Shown: one piece after another, positions 37,499 to 46,133 of the stretch
Numbering within the stretch: position 1 is the stretch's first letter
How the letters are laid out: each line of letters begins with the position of its first letter
From: Verrucomicrobiia bacterium
Lineage (GTDB): Bacteria; Verrucomicrobiota; Verrucomicrobiia; Limisphaerales; Pedosphaeraceae
Direction: 5' to 3'
Length of the DNA: 64,000 nucleotides
Assembly (NCBI GenBank): GCA_036268055.1
Contig: DATAUW010000018.1
Location: forward strand, 62,001-126,000
The notes under the pieces: generated by a model
What the model was told of the DNA's origin: nothing
Seen by the model: the letters and a program-made list of their open reading frames with translations, nothing else
Database searches by the model: none
Translations under genes and position numbers: made by a program

Positions 37499-40400
37499 AC
37501 ACAGCATCGAAAACCCGGCCGCTCAGTCCCTGGCAAAACGTCTCCGTGGCCTTCGTCGTCAGCATAGCGATGGTTTTAATCACCACGCTGTTGCTCGGCA
37601 CTTTCGGCATCCTCAATTATGTTTCCGAACGCACGCGGCTGGAGGCGGAATTGCAGAGCGATATTTCTCTCGACGGCGACCAGTTCTCAGCCGCGCTGGC
37701 TTTGCCCATCTGGAATTTCGACCGTGCGCAAATTGACAAGGTTATTGAAAGCATGATGCGAGACCAGGTCATTTCCGGCGTCATGATCCGTCTCAACGAT
37801 GCCAATAAAACTGTTTTTGCGCGCGCGCGCGATAAGAACGGGCGACCTGTCACATTGAGCGGGCCATTCCCGGCGCAAGGGCTGGTGACGGACCAGCGCG
37901 ACATTGATTTTAACGGGACGACGCTGGGAAATATGAAACTTTTCGGCACGCCCCGGTTTATGAATGCCGTGCTCAACCGCACCTTGCGCTCGACGTTTTT
38001 AAATATCTTCATCCTCGATGTCGTGCTGACGGTCAGCCTGTATCTGCTTTTGTGGCACCGCGTGCTCAAGCCGTTGCGGGAAATCGAAGGTTACGCCAAG
38101 GTCGTCAGTTCGGGCACTCGCTCGACGCAGGAATTCCGCTCCGGCAGATACGAAGGTGAACTCGAAAGTTTGCGCGCCTCAATCGAAAAAATGATTGCCT
38201 TGCTCGATGCGCGTTACGACGCCTTGCGGAAACATGAGGCAATGCTTTTGGAAGTGCTCAACTCCGTGCCGCAGTACATTTTTTGGAAAGATCTCAATAG
38301 CGTTTACCTGGGATGCAACAAAGTTTTTGCGGAAGCCGCGGGCTTGCCCAGTCCGCAACAAGTCATCGGCAAGACGGACTTTGATCTCCCCTGGACACCC
38401 GAGGAGGCGGAGACATGCCGCCGCCATGATCGCGAAGTGGTCACTCTGGGAAGTCCGCGCCAGCACATCATCGAACGGGCGCATTTGCCGAGCGGCGCCC
38501 GCGTGCTGCTGGACACTTCCAAAATCCTGCTCCGCGACGGGGAAGGCCAGCCTTATGGAATCCTGGGAGTGTATAATGACATCACCGAGCAAAAACGCGC
38601 GGATCTGGCGCTTGCCCGGCAAATAGCTTTTGATGAAATCATCCAGCGGCGGCTGGCGCGCTTTGCCAACAGTGTCGGTTCTGAATTGGATGATCATATT
38701 CAGGATACTTTGCGGGAGATGGCGCAATTCATCGGCGCGGACATGGCTTTCGTCCTTCAATTCGCGCCGGACTGTCTAACTTTTAGTTCCACCCATGTTT
38801 GGTATGCCCCGGGCATTCCGAGCCGCGGAGGCAGGTTTCAAAAAGTTCCAATGGATCGGAATCCCTGGGCCGTGAAAACGCTGATCGCCGAAGAAGTCAT
38901 CAACGTCAGTCGCCTGGATGAACTGCCGCCGGAGGCCGCCAATGGTCGCGCCGTGTGGGAGGCGGAGGGATTCAAGTCCGTCCTTCAGGTTCCCTTGAGC
39001 GGACGAGGCGGGAGAGTCAATGGCAGCGTCGGCCTCGTCACCACAACGCGGGAGATCACCTGGGTGCAGACCGATATTCAGCGATTAAAAATCGTCAGCA
39101 ACGCGATTGCCAATGCCCTTGAACGCAGCGAGGCCGAGGCCGCGCTTCGCCGAAGTGAAGTCCGCTATCGCACCTTGTTCGAGGCGGCGCAGGACGCCAT
39201 TTTGATCAGCAACGGGGAATGCATCGTTGACTGCAATCCCTGTGCTTTGGAGATGTTTGGATGCACGCGTCTTGAACTCATCGGGGAAAGTCCGCTCCGG
39301 TTTTCTCCCGCTCGCCAGCCCGACGGGCACGAATCCGTCATCAAAGGGCGCGAAAAAATCCTCGCGGCACTCGCCGGAGAACCGCAGCATTTCGAGTGGC
39401 GGCATTGCCGGCGCGACGACACGCCGTTCGAAGCGGAAGTGAGCCTGAACCGCATTGACCTTGACCACCAATCGTTCATGCTCGGCATCGTGCGTAACAT
39501 CACCGAGCGCAAGCGGGCGGAGGCCGCCATCCGGGAATCGGAGGCAAAATTCTCCACGGCGTTTCGCGCCAGCCCGGATCCAATGAGCATCGTCGAATTG
39601 GAAACTTCGCGCATCGTAGATACCAACGAAGTTTTTGAGCGCGCTTTTGGCTGGCGGCGGGAACAGGTGATCGGAGTTTCGACCGTTGACCTTGGTCTTT
39701 GGGCAGACCCGGAAGATCGCAACCATTTTCTCGTTAAGCTTAACCAGTGCGGCTCGGTGAAGGATTTTCCCACAATCGTGAAAACGCGTGAAGGGCGTAT
39801 TTATGATTGTCTCGTCTCGGCGGAAGTGGCGGAGATCAACGGGCGAAAAAGCATGATCGTCGTTTCGCAGGACATCACCAAGCGCAAGCAGGCCGAGCAG
39901 CGGTTGGAAAAATCCCGCCTCCAGCTTCGCGCGCTTTCGGCCCGCCTCCAATCGCTTCGTGAAGAAGAACGCACGCATCTCGCGCGCGAAATCCATGATC
40001 ATCTCGGCCAGTTGCTCACCGCGCTCAAGCTCGACCTTCGCTCAATCGAACGCAAACTCCCGGCGTTGGGCGATGCCACGCTGATCGCCGGTTTGAATGG
40101 CAAGCTTGCCTCCGCGCGCGAACTCACCGATGAGACCATCAAATCCATCCAGCAAATCGCCTCGGAATTGCGTCCGGCAATTCTGGATCGCCTTGGACTG
40201 GAAGCGGCGATTGAATCAGAGACGCAAGCCTTTCAATCGCGCACGGGCGTTCAATGCGAATCGCAGTTGCCCGGCGAATCCATCGCCACCGCGCCGGAAT
40301 TGGCGACGGCCGTCTTTCGAATTTTTCAGGAAATACTCACGAACATCGCGCGGCACGCCCACGCCACGCATGTGCAGGTAAACCTTCACCGCGAAAATGG

Positions 40401-40602
40401 CAGCCTGGTCCTGAAAGTGGAGGACGACGGTGTGGGGATGCAAAATAGCGATCTCGATAATCCAAAGTCACTCGGCTTGCTGGGAATGCAGGAGCGCGCG
40501 GAAATTCTCGGCGGCCAAATGTCGTATGGGTCGGCCAACGGCAAAGGCACGCTGGTGACGATGCGCATTCCCCTGAACGGAAAGGCTGGTCATCAATCAT
40601 GA
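37495..40602 (+). CDS. Membrane sensor histidine kinase (NarX/HisKA_3 type) with PAS and GAF domains
   Basis: About 1035 residues from ATG 37495, overlapping the binding-protein stop (ATGA). TM1 is about 17-38, a periplasmic domain about 39-160, TM2 about 163-182, then PAS (about 245-365), GAF (about 375-540), two PAS/PAC (about 555-800), HisKA_3 with phospho-His near 832 (AREIHDHLGQLLTALKLDLRSIERKL), and HATPase (VEDDGVGMQ, LGLLGMQERAEILGG). The family autophosphorylates and controls LuxR-type regulators. Such a regulator follows with a 4-bp overlap. With the upstream binding protein this forms a ligand-to-transcription pathway. Confidence 0.93.
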   Translation: MNTASKTRPLSPWQNVSVAFVVSIAMVLITTLLLGTFGILNYVSERTRLEAELQSDISLDGDQFSAALALPIWNFDRAQIDKVIESMMRDQVISGVMIRLNDANKTVFARARDKNGRPVTLSGPFPAQGLVTDQRDIDFNGTTLGNMKLFGTPRFMNAVLNRTLRSTFLNIFILDVVLTVSLYLLLWHRVLKPLREIEGYAKVVSSGTRSTQEFRSGRYEGELESLRASIEKMIALLDARYDALRKHEAMLLEVLNSVPQYIFWKDLNSVYLGCNKVFAEAAGLPSPQQVIGKTDFDLPWTPEEAETCRRHDREVVTLGSPRQHIIERAHLPSGARVLLDTSKILLRDGEGQPYGILGVYNDITEQKRADLALARQIAFDEIIQRRLARFANSVGSELDDHIQDTLREMAQFIGADMAFVLQFAPDCLTFSSTHVWYAPGIPSRGGRFQKVPMDRNPWAVKTLIAEEVINVSRLDELPPEAANGRAVWEAEGFKSVLQVPLSGRGGRVNGSVGLVTTTREITWVQTDIQRLKIVSNAIANALERSEAEAALRRSEVRYRTLFEAAQDAILISNGECIVDCNPCALEMFGCTRLELIGESPLRFSPARQPDGHESVIKGREKILAALAGEPQHFEWRHCRRDDTPFEAEVSLNRIDLDHQSFMLGIVRNITERKRAEAAIRESEAKFSTAFRASPDPMSIVELETSRIVDTNEVFERAFGWRREQVIGVSTVDLGLWADPEDRNHFLVKLNQCGSVKDFPTIVKTREGRIYDCLVSAEVAEINGRKSMIVVSQDITKRKQAEQRLEKSRLQLRALSARLQSLREEERTHLAREIHDHLGQLLTALKLDLRSIERKLPALGDATLIAGLNGKLASARELTDETIKSIQQIASELRPAILDRLGLEAAIESETQAFQSRTGVQCESQLPGESIATAPELATAVFRIFQEILTNIARHAHATHVQVNLHRENGSLVLKVEDDGVGMQNSDLDNPKSLGLLGMQERAEILGGQMSYGSANGKGTLVTMRIPLNGKAGHQS

Positions 40603-41231
40603 CACGAATACTTTTGGCCGACGATCATACGATGGTGAGGAAAGGGCTGAGAGAAACGCTCGACGAAGAACTTGGCCGGGTGACTTTTGGCGAGGCCAGC
40701 AACAGCAAGGAAGTTCTCGACCTCGTTTGGAAAAATAAATGGGACCTCGTCATCCTCGACATCAACATGGAAGGGCGCAGCGGACTGGAAGTGCTCGGGG
40801 AAATTCACACCGCATCGCCGAAACTTCCCGTGCTGGTTCTCAGCATGTATCCCGTGGCGGAATTCGCCGTGCGAGCTTTGAAACAGGGCGCGGCCGGTTA
40901 CCTCAGCAAACAGAGCGCGCCCGAAGACCTGGTCACCGCTGTCAAAACCGTGCTCGCCGGACGCCGCTACATCAGCGCGCAACTGGCCGACCGGCTGGCG
41001 GCGGAGTTGGTGCGTTCATCCGATACGCCCTTGCACGAAACACTTTCCACGCGCGAAACTCAAGTCTTGCTCATGATTGCCCGCGGAAAATCACTCAAGG
41101 AAATCGCCGCCGACTTGTCCATCAGCGCCAAAACCGTCGGGACATACCACATCCGCGTGCTAAAAAAAATGAACCTCAAAAACGACATCGAACTCACGCG
41201 TTATGCCTTGCTGAACAAGCTCGTGGAATAG
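40599..41231 (+). CDS. NarL/FixJ-family response regulator
   Basis: 210 residues. Receiver domain (1-120): ILLADDHTMVRKG, phosphoacceptor in LVILDINMEGRSG, GYLSKQSAPEDL. LuxR helix-turn-helix (about 145-205): LSTRETQVLLMIARGKSLKEIAADLSISAKTVGTYHIRVLKKMNLKNDIEL. Its start overlaps the kinase stop by 4 bp, so the two form a cognate pair. Targets are unknown. Confidence 0.94.
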   Translation: MTRILLADDHTMVRKGLRETLDEELGRVTFGEASNSKEVLDLVWKNKWDLVILDINMEGRSGLEVLGEIHTASPKLPVLVLSMYPVAEFAVRALKQGAAGYLSKQSAPEDLVTAVKTVLAGRRYISAQLADRLAAELVRSSDTPLHETLSTRETQVLLMIARGKSLKEIAADLSISAKTVGTYHIRVLKKMNLKNDIELTRYALLNKLVE

Positions 41232-41259
41232 AACTACTTGATAATCAAAAGTTATAATT

Positions 41260-41292
41260 TGTAAATAAAATTGACTATCAATATTATTTACA
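41260..41292. promoter_or_regulatory. Near-perfect 33-bp palindrome overlapping the marR-type promoter
   Basis: Outer arms TGTAAATAA and TTATTTACA are perfect, and the inner ATTGA and TCAAT also match: 14 of 16 pairs are complementary around 41276. TTGACT at 41271-41276 and TATCAT at 41294-41299 are 17 bp apart, a good vegetative promoter, and the start codon follows at 41306. The palindrome therefore covers the -35 and most of the spacer. This is the expected layout for autorepression by the MarR-family protein downstream. Confidence 0.65.
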
Positions 41293-41305
41293 GTATCATT
41301 CAGGC

Positions 41306-41788
41306 ATGAATGAAGCAAAACCTTGGTATGAAGAAATTGTATTGCCCGCGTTGCTCCGGCACGCCCGCGCAGTTTATGGAATAGCCATGCGCGCCGCACT
41401 GGCCGAAGCCGGATTCGATGACATTCCCAAAAACGGTCTCTATGTGATCGGTGGCTTGGCGCTCGGCGCGGGCGACGTGCCTCTGGGCCAGCTTGTCGAG
41501 GAACTGGCCGTGTCCAAACAGGCAGCGGGTCAGCTTGTGGACACACTCGTCTTGCGCGGCTACCTCGAACGCGCTGTGGACACCGAAGACCGCCGCAAAC
41601 TCACCGTCACCCTCACCGAGCGCGGCAAGGCCGCGGCCGCGACGCAGACAGTGGCGCGAGAAAAAATTGATGCTGAATTACTCGCGCGCATGGGCGGCGA
41701 AGCGATTCACCTTACCCGCCAAACTCTCGCCGTCCTAATCAACCTGGGACAGGAACAAAGGAAGAACCAACCGCCGCACTCTCATTAA
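41306..41788 (+). CDS. MarR-family transcriptional regulator
   Basis: 160 residues. Winged helix: NGLYVIGGLALGAGDVPLGQLVEELAVSKQAAGQLVDTLVLRGYLERAVDTEDRRKLTVTLTERGKAAA, with the wing DRRKLTVTLTERG typical of the family. The start at 41306 is only about 7 bases after the predicted -10, so the mRNA may be leaderless. The inverted repeat upstream is a likely binding site. No divergent efflux gene is adjacent, so targets other than itself are unknown. Confidence 0.92.
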   Translation: MNEAKPWYEEIVLPALLRHARAVYGIAMRAALAEAGFDDIPKNGLYVIGGLALGAGDVPLGQLVEELAVSKQAAGQLVDTLVLRGYLERAVDTEDRRKLTVTLTERGKAAAATQTVAREKIDAELLARMGGEAIHLTRQTLAVLINLGQEQRKNQPPHSH

Positions 41789-41822
41789 GCGCAGAGTAAA
41801 AGTGCAGTGCCGTATCGGTGAA

Positions 41823-41883
41823 TTTACGATTTATGAATTACGCGCAAAAAGATTTTTCAGCCGCGTAAATCGTAAATCGTAAA
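41823..41883. terminator. Long inverted repeat between convergent genes
   Basis: Arms at 41823-41844 and 41862-41883 match at 20 of 22 positions (TTTACGATTTATGAATTACGCG against CGCGTAAATCGTAAATCGTAAA), separated by a 17-base loop. The gene before it (+) and the gene after it (-) converge here, so the stem may stop transcription from both sides. There is no clear U-tract; the TTTACGATTTA phrase is also a common dispersed repeat. Confidence 0.45.
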
Positions 41884-41893
41884 CCCAAAATTA

Positions 41894-42346
41894 CTAAATG
41901 GGTTTGCGTGGCCAAAAAAACTTCGCCACTTCCGCGTGCGCCAGCACCACGTCGGGATCGCGCTGCAAGGCATCGAAATAATGGTGCGAAAAACCTTCGC
42001 CTTCCTCCGATGTGACCAGAAGCGTGCCTGCCTGTTTGATCAAAGATTCCGCATCGGCATCCGTCCCCGGTTTCTTGGTTTCGAGCGCTTCGTCCATCGC
42101 GACGATCAGTTGCGAGATCGGCTGCAGCCACGCAAACCAAGGATCGCTCGTGAGCAATTTCAAAAAATGATTCGGCGACGTAATGGCGCCCACGGTTTTT
42201 TCATAGCTCACGCGTTCGGAATCCACGAGGGCTTTGTGCAAATCCAAAAGCGCATGGCGGCAATCCTGTAATCGTTGGCGAATATCGTTTCTCACTCGGC
42301 GAGCAACGTCGTCTCTCAAGGCAGTTAAGTCAATGCGCGGCATCAA
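41894..42346 (-). CDS. Hypothetical helical protein
   Basis: 150 residues, not recognised. Soluble, helical: RIDLTALRDDVARRVRNDIRQRLQDCRHALLDLHKALVDSERVSYEKTVGAITSPNHFLKLLTSDPWFAWLQPISQLIVAMDEAL, followed by a charged stretch and SHHYFDALQRDPDVVLAHAEVAKFFW. The pattern resembles small heme- or metal-free four-helix proteins found next to housekeeping genes, but I cannot assign a family. Two adjacent ATGs (42346, 42343) could start it. Confidence 0.65.
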   Translation of the reverse strand: MMPRIDLTALRDDVARRVRNDIRQRLQDCRHALLDLHKALVDSERVSYEKTVGAITSPNHFLKLLTSDPWFAWLQPISQLIVAMDEALETKKPGTDADAESLIKQAGTLLVTSEEGEGFSHHYFDALQRDPDVVLAHAEVAKFFWPRKPI

Positions 42347-42378
42347 TTCTCCGTGCGAATTTTCGATGCCGATGTTAT

Positions 42379-42669
42379 ATGCCGCTTACGTTGAAAATTT
42401 CGGACTCACTCGCCCTCGTTTGGTTTGCTATGTTCAATACACTGGCATTCGTTTCCTTTGGCCTTGACAAGTGGCGGTCAACACAGACCGGGCGTCGCGT
42501 CCCCGAATCATTTCTCATTTTGCCGGCAGCCTTGGGCGGTTGGCCGGGCGGCTTGATCGGCATGAAAGTGTTTCGGCACAAAACTGCCAAATGGAGTTTC
42601 AGACTGAAGTATATGCTCGCGCTGGTTCCGTTCGCTCTCGAAGTTTACGCGTTCATTTGCTGGCGATGA
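42379..42669 (+). CDS. DUF1294 membrane protein
   Basis: 96 residues. Clear DUF1294 pattern: FNTLAFVSFGLDKWRSTQTGRRVPESFLILPAALGGWPGGLIGMKVFRHKTAKWSFRLKY, with two or three hydrophobic segments (about 9-27, 45-62, 78-95). Integral inner-membrane protein of unknown function. It stands divergent to the gene at 41894-42346 and 106 bp before the aldolase gene. Confidence 0.85.
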   Translation: MPLTLKISDSLALVWFAMFNTLAFVSFGLDKWRSTQTGRRVPESFLILPAALGGWPGGLIGMKVFRHKTAKWSFRLKYMLALVPFALEVYAFICWR

Positions 42670-42775
42670 CGCTTGAGTTTGCCTTCGCAAAAAGTTGTTT
42701 ACCGCCCCCGGCCAATATTGCTACGTTATTCGGCCACGCGAGCATTGCTAACAATCGAGCGGGAACTTTGAAACT

Positions 42776-43840
42776 ATGACAACTACTGAAACCTATTTGG
42801 CCGACAAAGCGGAATCTCTCCTCCGCTTCAACAACCCTAAAATCAGCAAGGAACGCCTGCATCTGCCCGGTCCCGATGTCGTGGATCGTTTCTTCGCCCC
42901 GAGCAATCGCAACAACCGCGTCATGGGCAATCTCCAGCGCATGTTCGGCCACGGCCGCCTGGCGAACACCGGTTACCTCTCCATCCTCCCGGTGGACCAG
43001 GGCATCGAACATTCCGCCGGCGCGAGCTTCGCGAAAAACCCCGATTATTTCGATCCCGAAAACATCGTCAAACTTGCCATTGAAGGCGGCTGCAATGCCG
43101 TCGCTTCGACCTTCGGCGTGCTTGGCGCTGTTTCCCGCAAATACGCGCACAAGATTCCCTTTCTCGTCAAAATCAATCACAACGAACTGCTCACCTATCC
43201 GAACAAGTTCGATCAAATTATGTTCGGCACCATCAAGGATGCCGCGGACATGGGCGCAGCCGCCGTCGGCGCCACCATTTATTTCGGCTCGGACAACGCC
43301 ACGCGCCAGATCGTCGAAGTCGCCCAGGCCTTTGCGATGGCCCACGAACTCGGCATGGGCACGGTTCTCTGGTGTTACCTCCGCAATAATGCCTTTAAGC
43401 AGGACAAAGATTATCACGTCTCCGCCGACCTTACCGGCCAGGCCAACCACCTCGGCTGCACCATCCAGGCCGACATCATCAAACAGAAATTGCCCGAGAA
43501 CAACGGCGGCTTCAAGGCGCTCAACAGCGGCAATTCCAGTTACGGCAAACTCGACGAGCGCATCTATACCGAGCTTACCAGCGATCATCCGATTGACCTT
43601 TGCCGCTATCAGGTCGCAAATTGTTATATGGGCCGCGCCGGTCTCATCAACAGCGGCGGCGAATCCAAAGGCGCGGCGGATGTCGCCAACGCCGTGGCCA
43701 CCGCCGTCATCAACAAGCGCGCGGGCGGCATGGGCCTCATCTCCGGCCGGAAGGCGTTTCAACGCCCGCTCAAGGAAGGCGCCGCGCTGCTCAATGCCGT
43801 GCAGGACGTTTATCTCGATAAATCCGTGACTGTCGCTTAA
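42776..43840 (+). CDS. fbaB: Class I fructose-bisphosphate aldolase (DhnA/FbaB type)
   Basis: 354 residues. DhnA-type class I aldolase cleaving fructose-1,6-bisphosphate to DHAP and glyceraldehyde-3-phosphate through a Lys Schiff base. Family-typical stretches are [77 protein letters not shown], and the phosphate-binding [25 protein letters not shown]. It is longer than the 300-residue archaeal enzymes, as in bacterial FbaB. The next gene begins 5 bp downstream, so they are probably co-transcribed. Confidence 0.93.
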   Translation: MTTTETYLADKAESLLRFNNPKISKERLHLPGPDVVDRFFAPSNRNNRVMGNLQRMFGHGRLANTGYLSILPVDQGIEHSAGASFAKNPDYFDPENIVKLAIEGGCNAVASTFGVLGAVSRKYAHKIPFLVKINHNELLTYPNKFDQIMFGTIKDAADMGAAAVGATIYFGSDNATRQIVEVAQAFAMAHELGMGTVLWCYLRNNAFKQDKDYHVSADLTGQANHLGCTIQADIIKQKLPENNGGFKALNSGNSSYGKLDERIYTELTSDHPIDLCRYQVANCYMGRAGLINSGGESKGAADVANAVATAVINKRAGGMGLISGRKAFQRPLKEGAALLNAVQDVYLDKSVTVA

Positions 43841-43845
43841 CGCGC

Positions 43846-44655
43846 GTGGACGAGCCGCTTGCATCGGGCGCAAGTCCCGCGTCACCCAAGCCTGCGGTGG
43901 ATCTTTGCAACCGCAAGCACACGCTTAATGTCTCGCGTGGGCTTGTCGGTCGCAGTCTGATCGCGTTGCAAAACGGAATCGAAAGCGGCGTCGCCAAAGT
44001 TTCGGTCAATGGCGACCCGCCGATCTACGACAGCAAAACCTTCCCGTGGGCCGCTGAAGTCGAGGCCGGTTGGAAATCTGTCCGCGCCGAATTGGATCAG
44101 GTCATGAAATATCGTGACCAGATTCCGAGCTTCCACGAGATCATGAAGGAAGTCACCACCATCACCACCGACGCGAATTGGAAAACCTATTTCCTCGCCG
44201 GCATCGGAATGGACTGTGCGGAAAACGCGCGGCGTTGTCCTGAGACAATGAAAGTGCTCGCGAAAATTCCGGGCATGAAGACCGCGTTCTTCTCCATCCT
44301 CTCGCCGCGCAAACACATTCCGGCGCATCGCGGCGCTTACAATGGCATCCTGCGCCTGCACCTCGGCCTGCTTGTGCCCGAGCCGCGCGAGCAATGCCGC
44401 ATCCGCATCGGCAACGATTACCGCAGTTGGACCGAAGGCAAAACCCTCATATTCGACGACACTTTCAACCACGAAGTCTGGAATGATACCGACGGCTACC
44501 GCGTCGTCCTCTTCGTGGATTTCGCGCGCCCACTAAAATTCCCCTTCCACCAGATGAACGAAGCCCTGCTGAACGTCGGAACCCTCGCCCCCTTCCTCCG
44601 TGAAGCCGGCGCGAAACAAAAAAAGTGGGAAAAAGGTTTTTACAAGAAAAAGTGA
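43846..44655 (+). CDS. Aspartyl/asparaginyl beta-hydroxylase-family dioxygenase
   Basis: 269 residues from GTG 43846, 5 bp after the aldolase. Iron/2-oxoglutarate oxygenase fold: FFSILSPRKHIPAHRGAYNGILRLHLGLLVPEP with His161 in the HRG motif, and TLIFDDTFNHEVWNDTDGYRVVLFVDFARP with His209 and Arg219. Like human AspH it has two His ligands with Gly where the usual acidic ligand lies. In bacteria the family may act on lipid A or proteins; the substrate is unknown. The first 20 residues look disordered. Confidence 0.9.
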   Translation: MDEPLASGASPASPKPAVDLCNRKHTLNVSRGLVGRSLIALQNGIESGVAKVSVNGDPPIYDSKTFPWAAEVEAGWKSVRAELDQVMKYRDQIPSFHEIMKEVTTITTDANWKTYFLAGIGMDCAENARRCPETMKVLAKIPGMKTAFFSILSPRKHIPAHRGAYNGILRLHLGLLVPEPREQCRIRIGNDYRSWTEGKTLIFDDTFNHEVWNDTDGYRVVLFVDFARPLKFPFHQMNEALLNVGTLAPFLREAGAKQKKWEKGFYKKK

Positions 44656-44687
44656 CATTCCCCAGCGCAGAAGCCCGCGCATCGGCG

Positions 44688-45383
44688 CTACCACGGGCGA
44701 TTCTGATCGGGACGTTTTTTGCGATTGCTTGGAGCGCCGAGTTTTGGACCTGTGACGGGCGCTGCTTCGGTGGAAACCGGGCGAGCTTTTATCGCCGCCA
44801 ATTCTTCGCCGATTACTTTCAATAATTCCTCCCGTCCCTTCCCGGTGGTTGCGGAAGAGGTGAATATCGTCGGCAGTTGCTCGAACCATGTCGAAATGCG
44901 TTTGGTGAATGACGCGATATTCGTTTCTGCCTCCTTGGCCGATACCTTGTCCAACTTTGTGAACACGAGGACAAATGGGAGAGACTTGTCCGTGAGCCAT
45001 TGCACAAAGTCCACATCAATTTGTTGCGCTGGCAATCCAGAATCAATGAGCGCGAACACACAGAAAAGATTTGGCCGATGCTCCAGGTAATCGTTCACCG
45101 CGCGGTTGAACTGGGATTTATCGGCGCGGGCAACTTGGGCATAACCGTAGCCGGGCAGATCCACCAGCCGCCAGGTGCGGTTCACCGTGAACATATTGAT
45201 CATTTTGGTGTGCCCCGGAGTGGGCGAAACCTTCGCCAGGCCGGGCTTATCCAAAAGCATGTTCAGCAGCGATGATTTGCCGACATTCGAGCGCCCGATG
45301 AAGGCGAATTCCGGCAAAGACTCATCGGGGCACGAATCCAGATCGGGAGAACTGCAATCAAAAATGGCGGATGAAATATTCAC
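44688..45383 (-). CDS. engB: Ribosome biogenesis GTPase EngB/YsxC
   Basis: 231 residues. G1 GRSNVGKSS at about 30-38, G3 DLPGYGYAQV, G4 TKLDK and a G5 region SATTGKGR are all present. Required for 50S subunit assembly in bacteria. The last 30 residues (KARPVSTEAAPVTGPKLGAPSNRKKRPDQN) form a basic, disordered tail longer than in E. coli. It follows the lipoprotein gene by 57 bp on the minus strand and converges with the beta-hydroxylase gene. Confidence 0.95.
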   Translation of the reverse strand: MNISSAIFDCSSPDLDSCPDESLPEFAFIGRSNVGKSSLLNMLLDKPGLAKVSPTPGHTKMINMFTVNRTWRLVDLPGYGYAQVARADKSQFNRAVNDYLEHRPNLFCVFALIDSGLPAQQIDVDFVQWLTDKSLPFVLVFTKLDKVSAKEAETNIASFTKRISTWFEQLPTIFTSSATTGKGREELLKVIGEELAAIKARPVSTEAAPVTGPKLGAPSNRKKRPDQNRPW

Positions 45384-45440
45384 AAATGAAATTGACCGCT
45401 CATCCTCGCATCAAATCTGCCGCGCTGAAACATCTATTTC

Positions 45441-46115
45441 CTACTGCTGCCCAAAACTCACTGACTCCAGAATCTTTTGCAACGCGGCTTGCTGGTCGTC
45501 ATCGCCGCTGCTGATGATGAAACTGAGCGCGTAACCTTTCATGATCGTGCTGTAATATTTTTGCTTGATCACAATTTTGCGAATGTGCATCTCAACGTCC
45601 ATCACGTCAAAATCCACGCCGCCCACTTTTCGCACATAGGTTTCCCCGTTGTTTGGAAACTCCGCCTGGATCGCGCCGGATTCGAGCAGCGTTTTCAACT
45701 GAAACTGGTAATCCTTTCCGCGCTTGATTCCCGGAAGATGACTCACGTCCGTCGCCACGCTGGCGATGGAAGGATTGAACGTCACCGGCGAACCTTGCGG
45801 ATACTCGAAGACGGAGAACAAATTTCCCGAGCTGTGCTTGCCAGCCTTGACGGTTGCCTCCAGGTTTTTGTCATCACCGACGAGCAATTTCGTCCCCATT
45901 TTTTGCAGGTGCTCGCGCTCCTCCTCATTCTGAATCACCCAATCTGGCGGCACCGTGAGCGTCATCGCAAAAAATTTATTGTGATAAACATTCTTGTCGA
46001 AGCTCCCGACATCCATCGCGCCGCCGTCTTCACCGGCCATTTTTTTGCCGCAGGAAACAAATAACAATGCCAGCAGGACGAATTGAACGGTGAATAGTAA
46101 TTTATTTTTTGGCAT
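45441..46115 (-). CDS. Hypothetical lipoprotein
   Basis: 224 residues. Signal peptide with lipobox LLFVSC (residues about 17-22), so the Cys would be lipidated and the protein membrane-attached. The mature part reads like the beta-sheet domain of small uncharacterised lipoproteins: KFFAMTLTVPPDWVIQNEEE..., KQKYYSTIMKGYALSFIISSGDDDQQAALQKILESVSF, similar in feel to PsbP/DUF1795-like proteins. It begins 18 bp after carB and may be in the same mRNA. Confidence 0.8.
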   Translation of the reverse strand: MPKNKLLFTVQFVLLALLFVSCGKKMAGEDGGAMDVGSFDKNVYHNKFFAMTLTVPPDWVIQNEEEREHLQKMGTKLLVGDDKNLEATVKAGKHSSGNLFSVFEYPQGSPVTFNPSIASVATDVSHLPGIKRGKDYQFQLKTLLESGAIQAEFPNNGETYVRKVGGVDFDVMDVEMHIRKIVIKQKYYSTIMKGYALSFIISSGDDDQQAALQKILESVSFGQQ

Positions 46116-46133
46116 GGTTATTTCCTTTTAATG

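Noticed and set aside
41238-41258. TTGATA / TATAAT as promoter of the MarR-type gene
   Set aside because: Spacer is only 9 bp. The TTGACT-N17-TATCAT pair just downstream is better spaced.
42653-43885. 410-codon minus-strand open frame
   Set aside because: Opposite the class I aldolase; no motif.
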